Assembly: GCA_026417615.1 (NCBI GenBank)
Contig: JAOACY010000093.1
Coordinates: forward strand, 1-40,611
Direction: 5' to 3'
Source: Clostridia bacterium
Lineage (GTDB): Bacteria; Bacillota; Clostridia; Acetivibrionales; JAFADI01
DNA length: 40,611 bases
Part shown: positions 27,687-36,002 of the stretch, piece by piece
Layout: each line of letters starts with the position of its first letter
Position numbering within the stretch: the stretch's first letter is position 1
Notes under the pieces: model-generated
Database searches by the model: none
The model's input: the letters and a program-made list of their open reading frames with translations, nothing else
What the model was told of the DNA's origin: nothing
Translations under genes and position numbers: made by a program

Positions 27687-28871
27687 ATGAAATCAAAAAT
27701 GATGGTGATTGTTCCATTAATTATTATTCTGATTGCCGCACCGGAAATCAAGTATATATATGATACCAACCAAAAATCGGAAGCTGTTGCTGTAATGAAA
27801 GATTCAAAACAAACCGAAGCTACAGTTAAAGAGACTGCAGCAAAGGAAACTGTACCGACTGTTGAAGACAAAAAGGAGGAACCGCTGACCATAGTTGCAG
27901 TCGGAGACATCCTTCTTGGGAGGGGTGTGGGGATGAGGCTTGAAAATCAAAAAAAAGGGTATATCTATCCTTTTGAAAGAGTGGTTGGCTTCCTGAAGGA
28001 AGGCGATGTGGTATTCGCAAATCTTGAAGAGCCAATTACTGCAAGTACACACAGCCTGACCGGTATAGGACAGGGAGGCAAATACGTACTGAAAAATGAG
28101 CCGCAGGCTTTTGAAGGAATAAAGTTTGCAGGCTTCAATCTGTTGCATCTTGCAAACAATCATATTCTGGATTACTATGACAAGGGATTGTATGATACTA
28201 TAGAGCTTTTGGAAAAAAACGGGATAGCATATGCAGGAGCTGGTAAAAACCTTGATGAGGCCAGAAAGCCGGCAATTATTGAAAAAAAAGGTGTTAAAAT
28301 CGGGATGCTGGCATATACCGACATGTCTGAGGTTTTGTACAAGGGCAACCCGCCTTTAAGGTTTATTGCTGAAAAGGAGCGATATGGTGTGGCTCCGAGA
28401 AATCACAGTTATATTAAGGAAGATGTTGACAAGTTGAGGCAATGTGTGGATCTGGTCATTGTTTCTCTTCACTGGGGTTTGGAGGAAAGCTTTGAGGTTC
28501 TTGAGGAACAGAGGGAGCTGGCCCACAGGCTTATGGATCAGGGTGTGGACATTATTCTTGGGCACCATCCGCACCAATTTCAGGGAATAGAAATATATAA
28601 CGGTAAACCCATAATTTACAGTATGGGCAATTTTATTTTTGATCAGAACGACCCTGAGAACCAGGAATCTTTTATACTGAATATGAAGTATAGCGGCAGA
28701 AAGTTAACAGAGTTCAAGGCCATTCCGGTGAGAACAGCAGACAAGACTCAGGTTATACCCCTTGCGGGAATTGATGCGGAGCTCCTTTTAAAAAGACAGC
28801 TTGAACTCTGCAGAAGGCTTGATACCAAATGCCATATAGCGGGAGACAGACTGGTTTTTGACCTCAAGTAA
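27687..28871 (+). CDS. CapA-family (poly-gamma-glutamate synthesis/metallophosphatase-fold) protein
   Basis: 394 aa. An N-terminal membrane anchor (about 3-22) and an acidic/basic linker are followed by a CapA/PgsA domain. The calcineurin-like motifs are VAVGDILLGRGVG, ANLEEPIT, LANNHILDY, SLHWGLE, ILGHHPHQFQG and GNFIFDQ, which usually place metal ligands. CapA proteins act in export or anchoring of polyglutamate capsule, but isolated copies without capB/capC, as here, have no settled role. ATG 27687 is preferred, with GGTGGA 6 nt upstream; ATG 27669 lacks a good site. The dispersed repeat begins one base after the stop codon. Confidence 0.9.
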   Translation: MKSKMMVIVPLIIILIAAPEIKYIYDTNQKSEAVAVMKDSKQTEATVKETAAKETVPTVEDKKEEPLTIVAVGDILLGRGVGMRLENQKKGYIYPFERVVGFLKEGDVVFANLEEPITASTHSLTGIGQGGKYVLKNEPQAFEGIKFAGFNLLHLANNHILDYYDKGLYDTIELLEKNGIAYAGAGKNLDEARKPAIIEKKGVKIGMLAYTDMSEVLYKGNPPLRFIAEKERYGVAPRNHSYIKEDVDKLRQCVDLVIVSLHWGLEESFEVLEEQRELAHRLMDQGVDIILGHHPHQFQGIEIYNGKPIIYSMGNFIFDQNDPENQESFILNMKYSGRKLTEFKAIPVRTADKTQVIPLAGIDAELLLKRQLELCRRLDTKCHIAGDRLVFDLK

Positions 28872-28872
28872 T

Positions 28873-28923
28873 AATTGATTCTACTGCAAAAACAGCTTTT
28901 CACAAAATGGGTTCATTGCAGTA
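28873..28923 (+). repeat. Dispersed repeat with inverted termini, copy 1
   Basis: 29 nt at 28873-28901 are identical to 40470-40498. Inside, TACTGCAA (28882-28889) is mirrored by TTGCAGTA (28916-28923), and the flanks TTCT/AGAA extend the symmetry. The 26 bases between the termini differ from copy 2. It looks like a small mobile or transposon-derived element, or a stem-forming RNA motif; no open reading frame lies inside. Confidence 0.7.
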
Positions 28924-28939
28924 AGAAGCAAAATTGTTT

Positions 28940-28968
28940 TTGTTGAAGATTTTGCTGAAATGTATTAA
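28940..28968 (+). promoter_or_regulatory. Candidate promoter of the Cse60-like gene
   Basis: TTGTTG (28940-28945), 17 nt, TATTAA (28963-28968), about 45 nt before the start codon and directly after repeat copy 1. Confidence 0.35.
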
Positions 28969-29013
28969 TATAAAAACGTACTTATTTTTTTAAAAAGAGG
29001 TAATGAGGACTAT

Positions 29014-29262
29014 ATGAAAATAAAAGTATTTAAAAGCAATTCTGTTGAGAGGATCGAAAACAGTGTAAATGAGTTTATCAAGGACAAGAAGGTTATAAGA
29101 ATTTTGCAGTCCGAGTGCTACAGGCAGGAAAATAAGGAATGGAGCTTAACTTTTACAGTTCTTTATGATGATATAATCAAAAGCGATGCTTTTGTTTTTG
29201 AAGGACTGGATGATATGGATGATGATATAAACATTGAAATTATAGGTGCAGATAATTATTAA
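29014..29262 (+). CDS. Small Cse60-like protein, function unknown
   Basis: 82 aa. The beginning (MKIKVFKSNSVERIENSVNEFI, then VIRILQSECY and WSLTFTVLYDD) resembles the small sporulation-associated Cse60 family, a ferredoxin-like beta-alpha-beta-beta fold of about 60 residues. An acidic C-terminal tail (DDMDDDINIE) is additional. AGAGG lies about 12 nt upstream of the ATG. It is monocistronic between repeat copy 1 and a shared terminator. The resemblance is from memory of the family pattern and is moderate; a sporulation role is inference. Confidence 0.65.
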   Translation: MKIKVFKSNSVERIENSVNEFIKDKKVIRILQSECYRQENKEWSLTFTVLYDDIIKSDAFVFEGLDDMDDDINIEIIGADNY

Positions 29263-29299
29263 AACTGAAATTTTATCACAAGTAGAAATTCTGAACAGC

Positions 29300-29339
29300 A
29301 AAAAACCAAGCGAAACATTTTATTGCGCTTGGTTTTTTT
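29300..29339. terminator. Bidirectional terminator between the Cse60-like gene and tRNA-Lys
   Basis: 13-bp stem A6CCAAGCG/CGCTTGGT6 (29300-29312, 29326-29338) with a 13-nt loop. Its end abuts the 3' CCA of the minus-strand tRNA, leaving no spacer. Confidence 0.85.
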
Positions 29340-29414
29340 GGTGCGCCATCGGGGACTCGAACCCAGGACACCCTGATTAAGAGTCAGGTGCTCTACCAAC
29401 TGAGCTAATGGCGC
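29339..29414 (-). tRNA. tRNA-Lys (anticodon CUU)
   Basis: 76-nt cloverleaf on the minus strand. Acceptor GCGCCAT/ATGGCGC, D arm GCTC..GAGC with GG in the loop, anticodon stem CCTGA/TCAGG with loop CTCTTAA (anticodon CTT, reads AAG), T loop TTCGAGT, discriminator A and encoded CCA. The T stem CTGGG/CCCCG has a U50-C64 mismatch, which is unusual but does not disrupt the fold. It is a single tRNA gene with its own promoter and terminator. Confidence 0.96.
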
Positions 29415-29448
29415 ATGTTTTGTTTGTGTTCCCGTCGGACACTTATTT

Positions 29449-29477
29449 ATTATAAGAGCAAAAATTCAACTTGTCAA
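29449..29477 (-). promoter_or_regulatory. Perfect consensus sigma-A promoter of tRNA-Lys
   Basis: Minus strand TTGACA (29477-29472), exactly 17 nt, TATAAT (29454-29449): both hexamers match the sigma-70/sigma-A consensus completely, about 35 nt upstream of the tRNA 5' end. Confidence 0.9.
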
Positions 29478-29691
29478 CTGTTAATTTAAAGTTAATTAAT
29501 GTTATTTTTAGGCTGCCTTAATAATGTATAATAAATAATATGATTAATATAAACAAGAACAAAATACATTATATGGAAGCCAAGAAATATGAAAAGCCTT
29601 CGGTGAAATGGAGGAATTTCAAATTGGATGTAGAATATTGTAGAATAACAATGAAAGCTTTTATTATCCGGAAGGTTGCGGGGGAGAAAAA

Positions 29692-30867
29692 GTGGCGAAC
29701 TATAAAATAGACATAGTCAAGCTGGACAAGGTTTTGAAAAAGACAATTGAAGCTATAGATAACAGTAAAAATGAGATATATGATATAGCAGAGAGCGCAA
29801 AGCGCGAATGCAAAATGCTTGAAGAAGAGCTTATGCAGTTGAAGAAGCAGACCTCTGAACTGATTGACACAGTAGAGGTTCTTGAAGCTGAGCTGAAGGA
29901 AAGCAAAAGAAAGCTGCTTTTAGTCAATAAGAATTTTGAAAAATACTCGCAGCAGGACCTTAAGGATGCTTATGAAAAAGCCGATAACCTGCGTATAGAG
30001 CTTGCTGTTAAACGCGAGCAGGAGCAATTCTTAATAAGAAGGCGCAACGACCTCGAGGTAAGAATCAAAGAAGCCTATAAGACTGTTGAAAAAGCGGATA
30101 AGCTAATTACCCATGTTGGAGTTGCCCTGGGCATCCTGACAGGAGATCTGAAGGATATAACAGGTCAGCTGGAGGATATGCAGCAAAGACAGCTTATGGG
30201 ACTAAGAATTATAAAAGCTCAGGAAGAGGAACGGCAGCGCGTTGCCCGTGATATCCATGACGGACCCGCACAATCAATGTCAAATGTTGTTTTAAAAGCA
30301 GAGATTTGTGAAAGACTAATTGATGTAGACTTGGAAAAAGCAAGGGATGAACTGAAGCAATTGAAAAGAATTGTAAGGGAAAGCCTTCAGGATGTAAGAA
30401 AAATAATTTATAATCTAAGACCTATGTCACTGGATGATTTGGGACTTGTGCCAACACTTCAAAGATATCTGATGACTTTCCAGGATGAGACCGGTATAGC
30501 AGTGTCATTTAGGACCAGGGGAGTGTATGACGATATAAGGCCGATAATATCACTGACTGTATTCAGAATAGTCCAGGAGGCTATCAGCAATATAAACAAG
30601 CATGCCAACGCTCAGAATGTATCTGTAAACCTTGAGTTCCTGGAAACTACATTAAAACTTTATGTTTACGACGATGGCAGAGGCTTCAAGGTTTCTGAGC
30701 TAAAAAATAGAAGCGAGGATATAAACAGCGGTTTTGGCCTTTTCAGCATGAGGGAGAGGGTGCAGCTGCTGGATGGGAGCATAGAAATTAGTTCTGAACC
30801 GGGAAAAGGTACCCGGATAAACATAGCGATTCCTTTAGTTCAGGATGAGGAGGTTGCAAATGGATAA
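29692..30867 (+). CDS. degS: Sensor histidine kinase DegS
   Basis: 391-aa cytoplasmic HisKA_3 kinase. No membrane segment; a long N-terminal coiled-coil DegS sensor domain (to about 175) is followed by the H box RVARDIHDGPAQS. The phospho-acceptor is H189, the same position as in B. subtilis DegS. HATPase_c shows FRIVQEAISNINKHA, DDGRGF, and GFGLFSMRER. It phosphorylates the adjacent DegU. GTG 29692 is used, with GGGGAG about 6 nt upstream. It overlaps degU by 8 nt. What it senses is not visible; position next to the tad genes suggests control of pili or surface behaviour. Confidence 0.94.
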   Translation: MANYKIDIVKLDKVLKKTIEAIDNSKNEIYDIAESAKRECKMLEEELMQLKKQTSELIDTVEVLEAELKESKRKLLLVNKNFEKYSQQDLKDAYEKADNLRIELAVKREQEQFLIRRRNDLEVRIKEAYKTVEKADKLITHVGVALGILTGDLKDITGQLEDMQQRQLMGLRIIKAQEEERQRVARDIHDGPAQSMSNVVLKAEICERLIDVDLEKARDELKQLKRIVRESLQDVRKIIYNLRPMSLDDLGLVPTLQRYLMTFQDETGIAVSFRTRGVYDDIRPIISLTVFRIVQEAISNINKHANAQNVSVNLEFLETTLKLYVYDDGRGFKVSELKNRSEDINSGFGLFSMRERVQLLDGSIEISSEPGKGTRINIAIPLVQDEEVANG

Positions 30868-31510
30868 AATCAAGGTTCTCATTGCTGATGATCACTCAAT
30901 GGTAAGGCAAGGCTTGAAACAAATTCTGGAGCTTGAGCCGGACATAACTGTCATAGCCCAGGCATCAAACGGTGACGAGTCAATCAGGCTGGCGCGGGAG
31001 CTTAAGCCGGATGTAATACTTATGGATATTAATATGCCTGGAACTAATGGAATTCAGGCAATTAAGGAGCTTAAGCAGGATAAGCACCCTTACAAGATCA
31101 TTGTGCTTACAATACATCAGGACAGGGAATATCTCTTCAAAACGCTTCAGATGGGATCAGAGGGGTATGTGCTCAAGGACGCTGAGCCTATAGTTCTTAT
31201 TGAGGCAATAAGGAGTGTCCATAGAGGGCAGTCCTATATACAGCCAAACATGACAGGGGAACTTATTAAGGAGTTCAACAGGGTTACCCTGAACGAAAAG
31301 GACAAAAACGAAGATAATAATCTTACGGTCAGGGAGCTGGAGGTACTGGAGCTAATAGCCGAGGGTATGATAAACAAGGAAATTGCAAAGCAGCTCTATA
31401 TAAGTGAAAAAACAGTAAAGAACCATGTGTCAAATATATTCAAGAAGCTTAACGTGTCTGACAGGACACAAGCTGCGATTTATGCATTCAAGCACAATAT
31501 GAAAAGCTAA
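30860..31510 (+). CDS. degU: Response regulator DegU
   Basis: 216-aa NarL/FixJ-type regulator. Receiver domain with D10/D11, phospho-acceptor D56 (ILMDINMPGTNG), Thr in VLTIHQ and Lys in VLKDAEP; LuxR helix-turn-helix at about 148-210 (LTVRELEVLELIAEGMINKE, ISEKTVKNHVSNIFKKL). ATG 30860 overlaps the degS stop and has AGGAGG 5 nt upstream inside degS. In Bacillus DegU controls secreted enzymes, motility and biofilm. Here the first genes downstream encode a Tad pilus, a likely but unproven target. Confidence 0.94.
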   Translation: MDKIKVLIADDHSMVRQGLKQILELEPDITVIAQASNGDESIRLARELKPDVILMDINMPGTNGIQAIKELKQDKHPYKIIVLTIHQDREYLFKTLQMGSEGYVLKDAEPIVLIEAIRSVHRGQSYIQPNMTGELIKEFNRVTLNEKDKNEDNNLTVRELEVLELIAEGMINKEIAKQLYISEKTVKNHVSNIFKKLNVSDRTQAAIYAFKHNMKS

Positions 31511-31555
31511 GTAAAATATTATTGTAAACTGGTTTCACACCATGGGAAAATAGTC

Positions 31556-31600
31556 CCGGGAGGCAGGTACTTTAAGGTACAGGCTTCCCGGTATTTTTTT
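31556..31600 (+). terminator. Terminator after degU
   Basis: Imperfect long stem (CCGGGAGGC..GTAC / GTAC..GGCTTCCCGG, 31556-31591) followed by a T7 run. It separates degSU from the tad genes, which therefore need their own promoter or read-through. Confidence 0.8.
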
Positions 31601-31777
31601 GGGACACAAGTATTATGTAAATAGGTGCAAATGGCGCATGGAATAAAGCGATGAACTGTTTTATAATAAAACTACAGCAAACGACAAATCCAAACAGGGA
31701 GGCGGTAGGCTGATGTGATTAAAAGTAGAGTGGATAACATAAAGAGTTGTCTTAAAGAAAAAATGAGGGGGATTATT

Positions 31778-31972
31778 ATGATGGTGAAAATGATGGAATT
31801 GGCAAGGATGTTAAAGGTATACACAGTAAGTAAAAAGGGGCAGGGCATGGTTGAATACGGATTGATTATCGCTCTTATAGCGGTGGTTGCAATTGTTGGG
31901 CTTAATGCGCTCGGACCACAGATTAGAAATCTTTTCCAATCAATAGCCGGACAAATAAACCCCGGACAATAA
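31778..31972 (+). CDS. Flp/Fap-type pilin of the Tad pilus
   Basis: 64 aa. A short basic leader ending KKG, cut by a type IV-like prepilin peptidase before QGMVEYGLI (Glu at +5, Tyr at +6 of the mature protein), then a 20-residue hydrophobic segment (LIIALIAVVAIVGLNALG) and a short polar tail. This is the hallmark of Flp pilins, the major subunit of Tad pili. ATG 31778 has GAGGGGG 6 nt upstream; the frame extends upstream to 31715 without a better site. It is separated from tadE by a terminator, so it is probably made in excess over the assembly proteins. Confidence 0.93.
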   Translation: MMVKMMELARMLKVYTVSKKGQGMVEYGLIIALIAVVAIVGLNALGPQIRNLFQSIAGQINPGQ

Positions 31973-32004
31973 AATTGCTTATAAAATTCATTAAAAAAAC
32001 CAAA

Positions 32005-32036
32005 GCCCTATCTGCCAGCAGGTAGGGCGTTTTTCT
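32005..32036 (+). terminator. Terminator/attenuator between Flp pilin and TadE
   Basis: 10-bp stem GCCCTATCTG/CAGGTAGGGC (one T-G pair) with loop CCAG, followed by TTTTTCTT. Partial read-through would give high pilin and lower assembly-gene expression. Confidence 0.8.
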
Positions 32037-32060
32037 TAAGAGAAGCGGGGTGATGCATTA

Positions 32061-32459
32061 ATGAATACATGTAAATACTATGAAAACACAAGAGGGCAAT
32101 CTGTTGTTGAGACAGCGCTTGTTCTTCCGCTGATAATATTGATCCTTGCTGGCATAATTGACTTCGGTTTGCTCTTCAACAATTACCTTGTTATCTCCAA
32201 TGCGTCCAGAGAAGCAGCCCGATTGGCTGCTGTAGGAGCTTCGGACTCTGCGATAAACAGCTCGATAATAAATGCCGCAAGATCTCTTGACCAGAACCTT
32301 ATGACAGTAACAATAACCCCGTCTCAGTCTTCCAGAAAAAAAGGAGATGAGATTAGTGTTTTGATAACGTACAATAACCGGCTTATGACTCCCGTTATAA
32401 GTGCCATTGTACCCAACCCTGTACAATTAAGGTCTAGAACAGTCATGAGGATGGAATAG
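32061..32459 (+). CDS. TadE-like pseudopilin
   Basis: 132 aa. N-terminal TadE signature RGQSVVETALVLPLIILILAG: cleavage site, Glu at +5 region and a hydrophobic helix, followed by a globular part. In the Tad system TadE/TadF are minor pseudopilins needed for pilus assembly. GGGG precedes ATG 32061 by about 10 nt. A small inverted repeat (32459-32491) at its 3' end separates it from cpaB. Confidence 0.9.
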   Translation: MNTCKYYENTRGQSVVETALVLPLIILILAGIIDFGLLFNNYLVISNASREAARLAAVGASDSAINSSIINAARSLDQNLMTVTITPSQSSRKKGDEISVLITYNNRLMTPVISAIVPNPVQLRSRTVMRME

Positions 32460-32491
32460 GGAAAAATTGGCTTTGCCCAATAATTTTTTCC
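32459..32491 (+). other. Inverted repeat at the tadE 3' end
   Basis: GGAAAAATTGGC..GCCCAATAATTTTTTCC forms an imperfect stem beginning at the last base of the tadE stop codon. No T run follows, so it is more likely an mRNA-processing or stabilising hairpin than a terminator. Confidence 0.45.
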
Positions 32492-32542
32492 ATGTAAGTT
32501 ATTTATTGCACTTAATTTTAGAGAACAAAACGGAGGAGCAAT

Positions 32543-33292
32543 ATGGAATCAGTCAACAGGAAGGTTATTCTCATCTCTCTGATAATGGCAATTCTTACGG
32601 CATTTCTTGTATATGCGTATATTAAGAAGGCAACTGCAAAGCCTGAGGTTGTAGAATATATAAATACATACGCGGCTGCAAGGACCTTGCCTCCAAAGCA
32701 TAAAATCACAGACGGGGATATAAAAATCATAAAGGTTACAAGAGAATACTTGAATCCCAAAGCGGTGTTGAATAAGGCTGATATTATAGGCAGGCGGCTC
32801 AAAGACAGCGTTATAGAGGGAGAACAGATCCTTGTGGACAGATTGGCCGACGAAAGCAAGGCCACTCTTGCATATAGAATACCTGAGGGAAAAAGGGCAG
32901 TGAGCATAAATGTGACTGAACAGACAGAGGTTGCAGATCATATAAGGCCGGGTGATTATGTTGATGTAATAGCCAGCTTTGATAAGGAAGAGATTGAAGA
33001 TGTAAATGGCAAAATGGTATTCCCAAGGATTACCAGGACAATAATACAGAACGCGGCGATTCTGGCTTTGGGTCAAGACCAGGTTATACCTGATGAAAAG
33101 CAGAAGGAGCTGCCAAAAACAGTAACGCTTGCAGTAAACGCCCAGGAAGCCGAAAGACTTGTGTATGCTTCGGAATTCGGAACCATAAGGCTCGCATTAA
33201 GGAATGCGGGCGATGACAAGGTTGAAAGCAGTCAGGGATATATAAGGCAGGATATTACAGGAGAAAAGGGCTCCAAGATTCTGCCGAAATAA
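32543..33292 (+). CDS. cpaB: Tad pilus assembly protein CpaB/RcpC
   Basis: 249 aa. One N-terminal membrane segment (about 8-27), then a SAF domain (YAAARTLPPKHKITDGDIKI, GRRLKDSVIEGEQIL) and the conserved RAVSINVTEQTEVADHIRPG DYVDV segment of the CpaB/RcpC family. In Gram-negatives it works with the secretin; in a monoderm it may gate the pilus through the wall. GGAGG precedes ATG 32543. It starts the run cpaB-cpaE-cpaF-tadB-tadC. Confidence 0.92.
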   Translation: MESVNRKVILISLIMAILTAFLVYAYIKKATAKPEVVEYINTYAAARTLPPKHKITDGDIKIIKVTREYLNPKAVLNKADIIGRRLKDSVIEGEQILVDRLADESKATLAYRIPEGKRAVSINVTEQTEVADHIRPGDYVDVIASFDKEEIEDVNGKMVFPRITRTIIQNAAILALGQDQVIPDEKQKELPKTVTLAVNAQEAERLVYASEFGTIRLALRNAGDDKVESSQGYIRQDITGEKGSKILPK

Positions 33293-33353
33293 TACTGCTT
33301 ATTTCCGAATTGCCCTGGTACTAATAAAATAATGGCCTTGCGGGGGGATTATT

Positions 33354-34553
33354 GTGGAAAAGATAAGAATTGTAGTTGTGGATGATACTGAAGAAACCAG
33401 AAACAATATAAAAACGCTGCTGACTTTCGATAAGAGGATGGAAGTCATAGGGGAGGCGGAAAATGGAGAGGAAGCGATATTTATAACCAAAGAGGCAAGG
33501 CCAGACATAGTGCTTATGGATATTAACATGCCTGTTATGGACGGAATCAAAGCTACAGAAGAGATTTCAGTCAGTGTGCCGGAAACTACTGTTATTATAA
33601 TGTCGGTACAGGGAGAGCATGAGTACCTTAGAAAAGCAATGTCTGCAGGAGCGCGTGAGTTTTTGAACAAGCCTTTTTCCGGGGAAGACCTTGTCAGGAC
33701 GATAATTAAGACCTATGAAATGGAATTCAAGAGAAGGGAGCACTCTATTCTGGCAAGACCAGCCGAGGAAATAAAATCAAAGGTTATTACGGTGTTCAGC
33801 ACCAAAGGCGGAGTTGGAAAAACCACCTTATCGTCTAATCTTGCTGTAAGCATAGCGAGGATGACAAAGAAGAAGGTTGCCCTTGTAGATCTGGATCTGC
33901 AGTTTGGCGATATTGCCATTATGCTGAATGTTTCGGTTAAAAATACTATAAGCGACTTGATAAAGGAAATCAACCAGCTTGACCAGGAGCTTATGGAGGA
34001 CTATCTTGTAACCCATTTTTCAGGAGTCCGTGTGCTGCCGGCTCCTATAAAGCCTGAGTATGCAGAGTATATTGCTTCCGCTCATGTTGAAAGAATAATC
34101 AAAACACTTAAGGGCTGCTATCATTATGTGATTATTGACACCTCCGCCAGCTTCCACGAGACAGTGCTTACATCACTTGATATGTCGGACCGCATAATGT
34201 TTGTTTCAACGTTGGATTTGCCTACCATCAAAAATGTAAAATCCGGCTTGGATGTAATGGAGTCGCTCAGGTATCCCAAGGAGAAAATCAGTGTGGTGCT
34301 GAATAAGGCTTCAGAGCAGTTCGGTATAAAATACAAGGATTTTGAAAACACGCTCAAGCACAACATTTGGGCATATATTCCCGAAGACAGCCAGACAGTA
34401 ATAACTTCAGCGAACAAGGGCTTCCCGTTTGTTATGACAAGGACGGAAACAAAGGTGGCGAAGGCTGTTATCGGAATTGCCCAGGATATTGTTGAGGAGA
34501 AGGCGGCTGCAGGTAAGGATAAAGGAGCTTTAAAGAAAATTTTCGGGATCTAA
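33354..34553 (+). CDS. cpaE: CpaE/TadZ-like pilus-localising ATPase with receiver domain
   Basis: 399 aa. N-terminal receiver domain with a complete active site: D10/D11, D56 (VLMDINMPVMDG), Ser in IIMSVQG and K106 (NKPFSG). C-terminal ParA/MinD-type ATPase with deviant Walker A KGGVGKTT (151-158), VDLDLQFGD and the second DTSASF motif. In Tad systems CpaE/TadZ places the pilus machine at the pole. Here phosphorylation could control it directly, since the receiver residues are intact. It starts at GTG 33354 with GGGGGG about 8 nt upstream. cpaF begins 73 nt later. Confidence 0.92.
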   Translation: MEKIRIVVVDDTEETRNNIKTLLTFDKRMEVIGEAENGEEAIFITKEARPDIVLMDINMPVMDGIKATEEISVSVPETTVIIMSVQGEHEYLRKAMSAGAREFLNKPFSGEDLVRTIIKTYEMEFKRREHSILARPAEEIKSKVITVFSTKGGVGKTTLSSNLAVSIARMTKKKVALVDLDLQFGDIAIMLNVSVKNTISDLIKEINQLDQELMEDYLVTHFSGVRVLPAPIKPEYAEYIASAHVERIIKTLKGCYHYVIIDTSASFHETVLTSLDMSDRIMFVSTLDLPTIKNVKSGLDVMESLRYPKEKISVVLNKASEQFGIKYKDFENTLKHNIWAYIPEDSQTVITSANKGFPFVMTRTETKVAKAVIGIAQDIVEEKAAAGKDKGALKKIFGI

Positions 34554-34626
34554 GGAAAGGGGACACACCTCCGAATAATCTTTTATCAAATGGAAGAAAT
34601 AAAACCTTAAAGGGAGGTTGGTGCGA

Positions 34627-35991
34627 GTGTCGCTGCTTGAAAGGCTTCAGAAGGAAAAGGATACGGAAACTGCCGATAATAAAGGCATAAAGCAGAAAAA
34701 GGTGCAGGCTGTGCATAAGGAGGATCCATACGCTGCTATTAAAGCAAAAATACACAGCAGGATTATTGAAGAGATAAAGTCTGACGCCTTCAAGGAAATG
34801 GATGAAGGTGAAGAGCAGGAAAAGCTTGAACGGGAAATAGCTTCAATCGTTGAAAGCGTATTGAATGAAGAAAGCACATATATATCAAAAAATGACAGGC
34901 AGAAAATTATTTCAGAGGTAATAGACGATTCCATAGGATTTGGGCCGATAAACCCTTTGATTCAGGACCCTTCAGTTTCAGAAATAATGGTTAACGGGCC
35001 CGGGCAGGTATTTGTCGAGAAAAAAGGCAGGCTGGAATTAAGTGATGTCACTTTCAAGGATGACCAGCATGTAATGCGAGTCTTGGAAAAAATTGTAGCA
35101 CCTTTGGGAAGAAGAATCGATGAAAGCTCTCCCATGGTAGATGCAAGGCTGCCAAACGGTTCTCGTGTTAATGCTGTGATACCTCCTCTTGCGTTAAACG
35201 GTCCCACTGTCACAATCAGAAAATTTTCAGAAAAGCCTTTTACAGTTAAGGATTTGATTAATTTTGGAACACTGACGCCCAATATTGCCATGTTCATCAA
35301 GGCATGCGTTGAAGCCCGTCTCAACATTGTCGTATCAGGCGGCACAGGAAGCGGTAAAACAACTACATTGAATGTTCTTTCTTCATTCATTCCTGAGGAT
35401 GAAAGAATAGTTACGGTTGAGGATGCTGCAGAGCTTCAGCTGAGGCAGGAGCATGTTGTAAGGCTTGAAACAAGGCCTCCGAACATAGAAGGGAAAGGGG
35501 CCGTAACCATAAGGGATCTGGTCAGGAACTGCCTTCGTATGAGGCCGGACAGGATTGTTGTGGGAGAGGTGCGAAGCGGAGAGGCTCTGGACATGCTTCA
35601 GGCTATGAATACAGGGCATGACGGATCCCTTACCACAGGCCACGCCAACACTCCGAGAGACATGCTGTCAAGACTTGAGACAATGGTGCTTATGGCAGGT
35701 ATGGAATTGCCAGTAAAAGCAATAAGAGAGCAAATAGCGTCTGCAGTTGATTTGATTATACAGCAGTCAAGACTTAAAGACGGCAGCAGAAAAATCACAC
35801 ACATAACTGAGGTGGTAGGAATGGAAGGCGATATTATTACCCTGCAGGATATTTTTATATACAAGCAATACGGCAAGGATGATAAGGGAAGGATATCGGG
35901 AGAAATAATACCAACAGGTATAAAACCGAAATTTATGGAAAAATTCGAGGCGGCTGGTATTACTCTGCCGGCTGATATATTCATACCATAG
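34627..35991 (+). CDS. cpaF: Tad pilus secretion ATPase CpaF/TadA
   Basis: 454-aa type II/IV secretion ATPase. Walker [13 protein letters not shown], Asp box [10 protein letters not shown], Walker [13 protein letters not shown] and His box [15 protein letters not shown] are all present, so it is probably an active motor driving pilus polymerisation. N-terminal helical region (about 40-100) and [15 protein letters not shown] as in CpaF proteins. No ATG: GTG 34627 lies 9 nt after GGAGG and gives MSLLERL; TTG 34618 and GTG 34621 are too close to the site. Confidence 0.95.
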   Translation: MSLLERLQKEKDTETADNKGIKQKKVQAVHKEDPYAAIKAKIHSRIIEEIKSDAFKEMDEGEEQEKLEREIASIVESVLNEESTYISKNDRQKIISEVIDDSIGFGPINPLIQDPSVSEIMVNGPGQVFVEKKGRLELSDVTFKDDQHVMRVLEKIVAPLGRRIDESSPMVDARLPNGSRVNAVIPPLALNGPTVTIRKFSEKPFTVKDLINFGTLTPNIAMFIKACVEARLNIVVSGGTGSGKTTTLNVLSSFIPEDERIVTVEDAAELQLRQEHVVRLETRPPNIEGKGAVTIRDLVRNCLRMRPDRIVVGEVRSGEALDMLQAMNTGHDGSLTTGHANTPRDMLSRLETMVLMAGMELPVKAIREQIASAVDLIIQQSRLKDGSRKITHITEVVGMEGDIITLQDIFIYKQYGKDDKGRISGEIIPTGIKPKFMEKFEAAGITLPADIFIP

Positions 35992-36002
35992 GGGATGGGA
36001 AT

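Noticed and set aside
29569-29710. Possible 44-codon reading frame ahead of degS
   Set aside because: It overlaps the degS start, has no good ribosome site and no recognisable sequence.
31640-31700. Promoter or SigD-like site, or c-di-GMP riboswitch, upstream of the Flp pilin
   Set aside because: A TATAAT is present near 31660 but the -35 (TGGAAT) is poor; GCGATGAA resembles a SigD -10, but the TAAA -35 spacing does not fit. The GEMM-I/II riboswitch signatures are absent.
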